64,000 bases of DNA from Anoplolepis gracilipes. Taxonomy: Eukaryota; Arthropoda; Insecta; Hymenoptera; Formicidae. This document shows positions 50,401-62,400 of this stretch, piece by piece. The stretch lies in NCBI RefSeq assembly GCF_047496725.1, contig NC_132973.1, positions 14,376,233 to 14,440,232 on the forward strand, written 5' to 3'. The position numbers and the translations under genes were made by a program. Below the pieces are notes generated by a model. That model was not told the origin of the DNA. It did no database searches and saw only the letters and a program-made list of their open reading frames with translations. Within the stretch, counting starts at the first letter, position 1. The number at the start of each line of letters is the position of its first letter.

Positions 50401-53400
50401 CTGGAAAAAATCTGCTTCTCCAGACGCAATTGGTGGATCATGTGGCCAGTGTTAGACCGAATATATTTGTCGGCAGAGTGGAGGGTTCGGCTCTTTATCA
50501 AAAGTGGTATTTCGAAGTAACTGTGGATCATATTGAACAGACGACGCATATGATGCCGCACTTGAGAATTGGATGGGCAAATACCGCTGGGTAAATTAAT
50601 TTAGAATACAACCTTCAGACATCTATTTATATTTGGAATGTTAAAATTAATAAATATATATTAAATTAATATATTAAATATACTATGTTAATAAACATAT
50701 TATTCATTCATTTTTTTAACGAAATTTTTCGAGATCGAGAAGATTAATAATATAAATATAATTTTTTTCAAATAGCTATATGCCGTACCCTGGTGGCGGC
50801 GAGAAGTGGGGTGGAAATGGCGTTGGCGATGACTTGTACTCGTTCGGATTCGACGGCGCTTATCTCTGGACCGGTGGCAGGAAGACACAGATCGTTCAGA
50901 ACGCTACGGAACCTTACATCAGGAAAAGCGACGTAATCGGTTGTGCCTTAGATTTAACAGTGCCGGTGATAACATTCACTTTCAATGGCAATCGTATCAT
51001 GGGCTCCTTCCGTAATTTTAATTTAGACGGCATGTTCTTCCCCGCCATTAGTTGCTCGTCTAAACTCTCCTGCAGGTTTCTGTTGGGTGGCGATCACGGT
51101 CGATTAAAGTTCCAGCCCATGGAAGAATTCTCGCCACTTGTAGAGAGCCTGTTGCCGCAGCAGATCCTATCGTTAGATCCATGCTTTTATTTCGGCAACA
51201 TGAACAAGGTGACTCTAGCAGGTCCATGGCTGGTCGAAGACGACACTGCCTTCGTCCCGGCCCCGGTCGATACCTCCATGGTGAACTTGCCCGCCTACGT
51301 CGAGCAGATTAGAGATAAACTCGCAGAGAATATCCACGAGATGTGGGCGATGAATAAAATCGAAGCCGGCTGGATTTATGGTGAGGTCAGGGACGACTTA
51401 AGAAAAATACATCCCTGCATAGTTCAATTCGAGCGACTGCCAGCCGCGGAAAAACGCTATGATACTCAGTTGGCCGTACAGACCCTGAAGACTATCTTGG
51501 CTTTGGGCTATTACATCACAATGGATAAACCACCGTCTCGAATCAAAACTTTGAGACTGCCAAACGAACCGTTTCTGCAAAGTAGCGGATATAAACCGGC
51601 ACCACTTGATCTGTCAGCGATCACGTTGACTCCCAAGATGGAAGAGCTCGTTGACCAACTCGCCGAGAACACTCATAATCTCTGGGCAAAAGAGAGAATC
51701 AGCCAAGGGTGGACGTATGGATTAAACGAAGACTCGGAGATGAGGAGAAGTCCTCACTTAGTACCATATCAGAAGGTCGATGAAGCGATTAAGAAAGCCA
51801 ATCGAGATACGGCCAGCGAAACCGTCAGGACTTTATTAGTTTATGGATACATGCTTGATCCACCCACTGGAGAACAGCATGAGGGTAAGATTTAATTCTT
51901 GTTAAATATGCACGCTCTTACTTTTGCACTTTATAAAAAAATAACTTTATAGCTTTTCAATTATACACTTTTAAAACAGATGTTTAATAAAATATTATTG
52001 ACAATGATATTAATTATTATTTCTAATAATTAATCATATATTTTTATATGTACAATAATGTAATATACATTAAATTATTTTATAATTTTCTTTAATTTTT
52101 GTATTCAATTATAGAGAGAGTCAGTTGCATATTAAATTAAATCAATCATTTTACTAACTTTTCCTAATATATTTTTTTAAATTCTACTATTAATTACGCA
52201 TATTAATCTAATTTATTTTATGGTATTTATAGCATTGCTTTTGGAGGCTAGCAGACTACGACAACTATATTTCAGGACTTACAGAGTCGAGAAGCATTAT
52301 GCCGTTAGCAGCGGAAAATGGTATTTCGAGTTCGAAGTTCTCACAGCCGGACCGATGCGCGTCGGTTGGGCAAAGGCCGATTGTATGCCGGGAAATATGC
52401 TCGGCAGTGACGAAAGTACTTGGGCATTTGATGGTTACAACGTAAGTATTGAATTTTTTCTCTTTTTATATTTTAACGATTAGAATGACATTATATATAT
52501 AATTTATAAAACTTAAAAAAATAATTTTAAAAATAATATTTAGCTACAAAATATAATTAGCTATATATTTTTACCAAATATATCTTCAATTCGAATTATA
52601 AATAATAAATAAATAACATTAGACATAGAATTAGATGTAGATAATATTTAATATAGACATTTATTGAAGATATTTTTGCATCTGAAATTCAAAGATATAT
52701 CAGTAATTTATTATATGCTATGTTATTATATTGTAGTGACAATCTTTTATATAATATTTGAGTTATTATAGCCACGAAAGGTGAGAATTTTAAAGCTCGT
52801 ATTCGTTGAACTTTTCTTTAACAAACGGAAATATTGAACAGCGCTGTGCGCAATCTGTAGAGTAGCGTTCTGCTGCAAGGCGAATATAATATTATATAAG
52901 CGTTACGTGGTTCTTGTTCGTGATATATGAAACATGAATAATCCATAAAAACATGAATGTCAGGTGACTAAAGTACACGCTGGCACCCACGAGTCATTTG
53001 GTCACAAATATCAAGTGGGCGACATAGTCGGATGTTTCATTGACGTGGCAGACCGAACGATCAGTAAGAGTCCCATCTTCCAAATTATAGCCAATCTTTA
53101 AAGGCCCCATTATACACATATTTCTTTTTTGTTCCTGAGTTTTTCGTCACTACTATTGTCTTTGTCTCGCTCTATATGTTTCTTTCATGTTGATTTGGTT
53201 TTATATATCTTGCATCCTTGTCCCAAGACGAATGTTAATCGCTGGTGAAATTTCATTCGGCGAAGTGTGGCTTGACCTTTATTGATATCGAGGGAATCCA
53301 CGAAATTTCCTCGCGATATCTCTCTTTAATTTTGCACAATATCGAAATTTTTCGCACAAATTTATACGACAACGAGATGAGTATAAAACGATAAAAAACA

Positions 53401-56400
53401 AATATGTATACAAAGTATTCCAGACCCATCACGCGCAAAATAGAACATCTCGTTTACCGGTCTATATCCCGATCTCTACGAACGGAAATGTTGAACTGGT
53501 GAACATTTTGTTTTAAAGGAGGAAAAAGTATACTCGGGCACGGCCGAAACGTTCGGCAAACAATGGCAGGTCGGAGACGTTGTCGGTGTTTTCCTGGATC
53601 TAATTGACCGAACGATTAGTAAGACGGAATTTTTAAGCGAACGCTTCAGCTGCCATTTCAAGCTATATACATATAATTTGATATTTAGTAATAGATTACT
53701 GGATACAGACATTGTGATTTTCAACACTGGTTCTTTGCATAATTATTTTTAATGATTTTATTTTTAATATAGACCAAATAGAAGCTGATGATATAAATAT
53801 TGTATGAAATATAACATACATACAATGCAAAAATAAACTGGACAGTTTTATCTCTAATTTTTCTATGGTGTATTAAATTAAAATAATATTTAACGTAGAA
53901 CACATGACTATATATATATATATATATATTACACTTTAAAAATTATTCAATATCTACATAAACATTTAGCATTAAACATCAAGTAAAATTTCGCGTCGCG
54001 CACTTTGAAGGAAAGCTTTAATTTCGCTTAAGCTTTCACAAAATAAAAACTCCACTGTAACAAACAAAAGGAGCGATCGTGCATTTTTTGCATGGAAATT
54101 ATTTCATTTCGCCACATCGTCATTTTAACATGTTGGAGTTAACCGCAGAATCAAAGATAATCCTCGTTTCTATCATCATTAATAATACTATGCTCTCGAT
54201 TGATCGAAAATCATATCTAGCTCAATGTCTTATTCGGTATCCAGTATTCTACACTCAGTGTTTATACTGTCAGCGAGACACAACAGTGCTTTCATAACTC
54301 ATATCTACTAATCACTAACACCAGGGTGTGACCCCAAATATTATATCAACCATATCACACGCATTCTAAACAGAAATTTTCGAATGCAATATAAATACAA
54401 TGTTTGCAAAATGTCACACACATTGAATCAGTATTGAAGACAAAAAAAGAAGAAAATATCCCTGATTAAATCGGTACATGTTTCCCTGTTATATTATATG
54501 GAATATTTTAATTTTTATTTTTTTATCTCGGCTCTATATTTATATTTTACTTTTTTTAATTGTGAGATTTATCTTATAATTATCTTATAATTATCTTATA
54601 ATAGTGCATCGTCTGTGTAATAATATTACACATATTTGTGGTTTTCATTTCACCCCTTCAAGTAACGTCGCTTGCATGCATATTCTGTCTGAATTAATGC
54701 TAATGGATCATGTGAATATAAATAAGATAAATCTTTTAATTCCGAACATATACGAATATAAAATAAACATTTTAATATTTGTATTTATCTTTTCACGCAA
54801 AGCAATAGATATGAAAGCAGAAATTTTTGTTGAATTTCATTCATATGATCTATTTTAGCATCTGCTTTGCCATAATCGTATATAACAAATTTTATAAAAA
54901 TTTCTAATTCGTAGTCCTTAAAAATTTTTTATTTAGCAAAACCGTAAATTTGCGTTTTATTTAAATGTCCATAACATTTGATATTTACAAATAATTATAA
55001 CGATTATTTATTATTTAGTTGCTTGGGATTGAATTTATGTTGTTTTCCAATAAGTCGAAACGAATGTATGACATTTCAATAAGAATCTTTGATACTTTAA
55101 TAAGATAAGTAAATTATTATAAAGAATTATTTGTTAGTAATTTATTTTAAATATTTTTGTACTTTTACTATATTATGTTATATATTTTGTCCGTTCGCTT
55201 CGACTTTTTATTACTTAATACAAATGCATCGTGGTACAAATTTGCAAATTATTCAGGCTTCTCCTTAAATGGAGAACTGCTGATGGATGCACTCGGCGGC
55301 GAAACTTCTTTCGCTGACGTGCAAGGCGATTCTTTTGTACCTGCGTTCACTCTTGGCGTTGGACAAAAAGCAAGATTAACATTTGGCCAAGATGTGAATA
55401 CTTTAAAGTTTTTCACTACCTGCGGTTTACAAGAGGGCTACGAACCATTCTGCGTGTAAGTAATATTAATTTATCATTATTTTTGAAAAATATTATATAC
55501 GGAAAATAATAGAAAAAATAAATATGTCCATTTTTATATCGCAGAAACATGAATCGTCTAGTTACATATTGGTATACGAAAGATCAACCTATCTTCGAGA
55601 ACACCGACGACATGGCTGATACGCGAATTGACGTGGCTAGGATACCAGCTGGTTCTGACACGCCACCATGCCTAAAAATCTCACACAACACATTCGAGAC
55701 CATGGAGAAGGCTAATTGGGAATTTCTCAGATTATCGCTGCCTGTGATTTGTCAATGCGACTTCATAACAGAGGGGGAGAAATTACGAAGGTGGCAGGAG
55801 ATCAAAATGCGACAGAATAAACTTTTAGCCGAACAAGTCGAACAAGGACAACAAGCTGCTCAGCCATCGGCTCACTTGGAGCAAATCATGAAATCTGGCT
55901 TCAGTATGAGCGACATCAAAGGTAATGATCTAAAAAATGTCAATTTAAAATATAAGGTTTGTCACGTTTTGTGATAAGTGACAGATAAGTTAGTAATAAT
56001 GTTGATAATAAAAAAGGTAAAATATTATTTAATTTGTGTATAAAAAATTATTTAATTTAACTAGAATATATGTAATTGTATGTATAATGTTGAATAGGTT
56101 TGCACAGAAATTATTCGGAAGATGCAGCCGAGGCGGATGAGATGCTGAAGGAATCGCCGCTTCCTATGCAAAGAGGAAAACCTCTCAGGCCACCTAGGAA
56201 AGGATCTCTTTATGGATCGCGTTTAGACAACGCAGTTAGCGAAGCTGAAATGAATGGATATGGCGAGATGAACGGTGACATAAAAGAAGACACGGAGAAG
56301 AAGAAGCGCGGTCGTTCGCCTTTTCGGTAAACATGAATTATTAATGGCTATATCTTTAAGAGATGTTGCAAAAGACAAATTGACTTCGGTACTTGACTTT

Positions 56401-59400
56401 GTTAGCAAGCTTAGCAAAGAGATGGAGGATGTACCGTAAGTTGAAATACTTTTTTCAGCGTTTATAAAATTATTATTCAGAAAATAGCATTTGACTTAAA
56501 ATTACAAGTATCTCGATAATTATGGATTATTAATTTTTGTTTAATAATTGATTTTTATTACGTGCAGGTTTTTCTCGCGTAAAGCGAAATCTCCGGAAGC
56601 AAAATCGAAAACGCCTGAGCCACAAGTTCGCTCGGATGTCTCTGATAAAAGTACAAAAACAGTCGGAAGTAAAAATCTCAAAACTCCTCAAATTCGTGTT
56701 TCAACCGTGAGTATTATTTTATTATAGCTAACCGTGAATAAAAACGTTTAAAAATATTTTCTACGGTAGACAAATTTTATGAAAATGTCAAGAATATACT
56801 TACATATATAAATTTTAAAAATATTAAGAATTGTAATAAAAATCTATTTTCGTAGACGGATTTGAAAGTCGTGCCGCCTCAAATCCCAGAACGTAACGTT
56901 CCCAAGGCGATGTCTGTGTTAACCGGAAGCGGTGTCGAAGCGATCGGCAATGAAATTTTCGATGCTGAATGCATGAAATTAATGAACGAGTATTTTTACG
57001 GCGTTAGAATATTCCCTGGTCAGGATCCGACTCATGTTTACATTGGCTGGGTTACTTCACAGTATCATTTGCATACAAAGGACTTCAATCTATCTCGCGT
57101 GAGAAAAGCTTCCGTTGCCATCATGGATGAGTACGACCGTCTCGTAGACCAGTACGTTTCAATATCTTTTTATTGTATAATTTTTATATGTATAAAAAAA
57201 CCAATTTTAAAAGAGATATCGGCTAAAAAATAATATTGAAAACGTGGTAGAGTTGACAGACAAAGCTGTTACATGGTCCGAGCGGACGAATTGTACAACG
57301 AAGTCACACAGGATGCATCTGGCAAGGGCGCATCTCAGGGTATGTTCGTCGGCTGTTTCGTCGACACCGCCACAGGCTACGTGTCCTTCACCTGCGAAGG
57401 CAAGGAAACGAGTCACAAATTCAAAATGGAGCCAGACACGAAGCTGTTTCCGGCGATCTTCGTCGAGGCTACCAGCAAAGAAATCCTGCAGATTGAGCTC
57501 GGCAGGACCTCGACGACACTTCCGCTCTCGGCCGCGGTGTTGCAAAATTCCGAACGACACGTGATACCACAATTCCCGCCCAGATTGAAAGTGCAATGTT
57601 TGAAACCACATCAATGGGCCAGAGTGCCGAATCAATCACTTCAAGTACACGCCCTAAAGCTGTCCGACATCAGAGGCTGGTCGATGCTGTGTGAGGACGC
57701 TATTTCGATGTTAGCTCTTCATATACCCGAAGAGGATAGATGCATCGATATTCTGGAGCTTATCGAAATGGATAAACTGCTCAGGTAAAATTTTGATAGA
57801 AAAGTTTGAAAATAATTAATTTCTTTTTATCTAAATTTTTTAATTGGATAAAATAATTTTTTCTCTCTTTTTTTTTTTTTTTTCTTGCATAGTTTCCACG
57901 CACATACATTGACTTTGTATGCAGCGCTGTGCTATCAATCTAATTATCGAGCAGCCCATGTTTTGTGCCAACATGTCGATCAGAAACAATTATTATACGC
58001 GATACGAGCCGAATATATGTCTGGACCCCTGCGACAAGGATTTTACGATTTACTTATCGCTTTGCATCTCGAATCACACGCAACAACGATGGAAGTGGGG
58101 AAGAACGAATACATAATTCCGCTTGGTAAAAACTTATTATTAAATTGAAAAAATCGTATAAAGTTACAAATTAAAGTCGACTTAGAATAATCTTTGTAAT
58201 CTTATTTTTAATTTCTATAGTTTCAAGAATTTATATCATCCGTATTCTTGACTTCGTTGATTAAAAACTTAATTAAACAATTTTATATTATTCCTGATTC
58301 AAGAGATCTATGTTTGTTATTATGTTATAAATTCTTTGTCCATTGCAGGTCAAGAACTGAAGGATTTATACGAGAACTCTGAGATGAGACATAGTCTCAG
58401 ATATCTAGAGACCGAATCCATTCGACCACAAATGAAGATGACAGAGATCAGGTAAGTTAACCTTTCTTCTAAATAGATGTGAAACCCTTACTAATCAATC
58501 GCCATCAAGGAATATTCCTTCTAGTGACCAAGCAATTGAGAACATAAAGAACCTGTACAGCCCGTATTTTCCGCTCGATGTCGTGCGAGATTACGTGATG
58601 ATGGCGCTTAACGAGGCTGTCGAAGTTAATCAAGTGCACAACCGAGATCCGATCGGAGGCAGCAACGAAAATCTCTTTTTGTATGTACGATAATAAGTCT
58701 GGCCGCTCTGTGCTGCAACTGCTGCAACTATTACTCTTCTTCTTGCTGAATGCTCTTCGTCAATATTACCGACGATATAAAAACAACGATATAAATATTT
58801 AAGATGGAAAACAAAATATGCAAATTTATCTACTTCTCTTTCAAACAGGAATTTTTAATTTTCTGCTTATCGCTTACGGCGTTTTACTAATTATAAATGT
58901 TATTTGATATGATTTCGACATTACAGACCTCTTCTGAAGCTGGTAGATAGATTACTCTTGGTAGGCATGCTGAGGAACGAGGATATATCCAAGCTACTCA
59001 TCATGATAAATCCTGAAACTTGGGACCCGACTTTCGATAAAGGCAAGCCGATTAAAAAAGTAACGTTCAATTATTAAATATTAATAGATAAAAATGCTAA
59101 TTTGATACAACATTATTAAACTGTTGTAGAAGGTAAAGATGAGCACAAGAAAGGCTTATTGCATATGAAAATGGCTGAGGGAGCAAAACTACAAATGTGC
59201 TACCTGCTTCATCATTTAAATGATATTCAGTTGCGTCATCGTGTCGAATCTATTATCTCCTTCGCCTATGACTTTGTCGGAGAATTGCAGGCGGATCAGT
59301 TACGACGTTACATCGATATCAAGCAGTCAGATTTACCATCAGCTGTCGCTGCCAAGAAGACCAGAGAATATAGGTGTCCTCCACGTGAACAGATGAATGC

Positions 59401-62400
59401 CATTTTGAGCTTTAAGAATTTAGATTTTGAGGAAGATCCGGATAATATCCCTTGCGGCGAGGATCTCATTGTGAAAATGAATGAGTTCCACGGTGAATTG
59501 ATGTCCTACGTGTCTTTGACTGCTCTTCAAGAAGCAGCTAATGCTGCCGAGGAGCCGGCCGAAGAAATTCAAAAACCTGGTGCCATGAAACGCCTCTTCA
59601 ACTTTATCAACGCCGTCAAAGAGCTCGAGGAAGAACCGAAAGATGAACCTGAACCGAAGAAAAAGACTCCCGAAGGTAAGCTCTTTGATTGATTTTACAT
59701 TCTAAGATTTTGACAAAAAAGTATTGTAAAATATATTAATGAAGAATTATATATTTTTTTCTTGTTATTCGCAGAGGTATTTCGCAAAGTGTTGATATCG
59801 ACCATCGTGAGCTGGGCCGAGGAATCGCAAATCGAGATGCCGAAACTTGTGCGAGAAATGTTTAGCTTATTAGTCAGACAGTACGATACAGTCGGCGAAT
59901 TAATCAGGGCCTTGGAGAAGACTTACATCGTTAATAACAAGACTAAGGACGATGTTGCGCTAATGTGGGTCGGCTTGAGCCAGATTCGCGCCTTGTTGCC
60001 GGTGCAAATGTCCCAAGAAGAGGAGGCTTTAGTACGAGAGAGACTATGGAAGTTGGTGAATAATCACACATTCTTCCAGCATCCCGATCTCATCAGAGTG
60101 CTGAGAATTCACGAGAATGTAATGGCTATTATGATGAACACCCTGGGAAGACGCGCTCAGGCCCAGTCCGATGCTCAAACGCAGGCTCAAGCAACCGAGG
60201 GAGAACAATCGAAAGAGAAAGATACTTCTCACGAAATGGTGGTCGCCTGCTGCAGATTCTTATGTTACTTCTGTCGTACATCCAGACAGAATCAAAAAGC
60301 CATGTTCGATCACTTCGATTTTCTGCTAGAGAATAGCAATATCTTGTTGGCTAGACCTTCGCTGCGAGGATCGACGCCTTTGGATGTGGCTTATTCATCG
60401 TTAATGGAAAACACCGAGTTAGCTCTGGCTTTAAGAGAACATTATCTAGAGAAGATCGCTATTTATTTGTCACGATGCGGCCTGCAATCTAATTCGGAAT
60501 TAGTGGAAAAAGGTTATCCCGATTTGGGCTGGGATCCTGTCGAGGGTGAACGTTACCTTGATTTCTTAAGATTCTGTGTATGGGTTAATGGTAAATTTCA
60601 TATTTCATATTTATTCATTTACTTTAAAAAAATGTATTTATAAAAATAAGATATAAATGTGCAATATAAAAAAGTCCTCTCATCAAGTTTTTTAAAACTT
60701 GGATACTTTTTGTATTTTAAACTGCCAAAACTAAATCTACCTAAAAACTCTTACTATTTTTATTCTATTATTATATAATCGTAATTTACTGCACGTATTA
60801 ATTTTTTTATTTGTAAAGAATGTTAATATTCAAAATTATTATTTGTTAATAAAAAAAAAAAAAAAAAACGATTTTAAGCTTTAATATTTTCTTATCAAAT
60901 AATATTTTATTTTAAATATTAAAGTGTATAATATTATAATAAATTATTGTTGCATTTTTTATTAGAGAATTTTAGAGAAAAATCAAGAATCGTTATTCAT
61001 GTTTCTAAAAATACAATAAACACAAATGTAAGAACTATTATAATATTCCTATTGTAATACATTATGTACTCTTTAAATATTATATTAAAGTATTACATTA
61101 CTACTTTAATGTAATACTTTAATAATACTTAAAGAGAAAGAAAAATTTGTTGCTTATCATATATAGAAAACAAATTGTTTTATAAATTGTGCTCTGCTAT
61201 AAATTTATAAAGATGTAATACAGGGTAGCTCACGTACATTATGTATATATAATTATCGTGTTCAAATATGATTATACGAGAGCGACAATTTTTGAAACAG
61301 ATTTCGTTTCTATATCTCAAAGTACATACGTAAAATATATGAGTTTTTAAAAAATTGTTGAGATAGCTTTTATATTAAACATTTATAAAAATAAATTAAT
61401 AATATAATTTTTTTGTTTAACATTTTAGATGAAAGTGTAGAGGAGAATGCAAACTTGGTAATCCGTCTGTTAATTAGAAGACCAGAATGTTTAGGCCCTG
61501 CTCTTCGAGGCGAAGGTGAAGGTCTGTTAAGAGCCATCATAGATGCTAACAAGATGTCCGAACGCATTGCCGATAGACGAAAAGTAAGATCTCGTTTTTT
61601 TACTTAGTTAATTATTACAAAACTAAGGATTATAAGATATCAAATTATTTCGTAAGTAAGAAATCATTTCGTTTTGCTGTTTAAAAAAGTCTGTGTGTAT
61701 TTTCAATTTTGTGTGTCCCTAAAAGTTTGTGAACATGTTCTTAAACTTACATGTTCTTATCAAGTGATTCCCCCAAAATAACTTTTCAAATTTTGATCAA
61801 TTTTTATATACTTTTATACCTTTATATATGTATGATGAATATATACATATATGTTTGTGTATCTAGTATCTAGTATCTAGATCTGTATAATTTAATTTTT
61901 TATATTTCAACAATTACCTTTATCTGTTTATCTCTCAAAATTCATATAGTTTAATTGATTTTATTACACGTATTATAATTGTTTTATTGCATAAAAATCT
62001 CTCCTTTAAAATTAATTTGAGCTTAGTTCCTCAAAATTAACAATTCATATGATTGTGTTTTTTTGAAAGAGACAAATCAAGTTTACTAAACTAAATGTAG
62101 CATAAATTGACTATGCAACTATGCAACTTAGATTGAATTATTTACACACCGTTTTTACGTGTTTGATTTTCGATTAATACGATATCAACTTAGTATCTCG
62201 CACAGCTACACGATGAAGCTGAAGGCACAGCTGCAATACTACAATTTGAACATCCACTTCCGGAGTCAGATGACGACGAAGATTATATAGACACAGGCGC
62301 GGCGATCTTAAATTTCTATTGCACCCTCGTCGACCTATTAGGCCGCTGTGCTCCAGATTCTTCTGTCATAGAGCAAGGTGATATTATAATCCAAAGAAGT

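Noticed and set aside
59042..59070. GT donor after 59069 as the end of RyR exon 27
   Set aside because: It would join exon 28 out of frame and hit a stop, while the GC donor at 59043 restores the conserved sequence.
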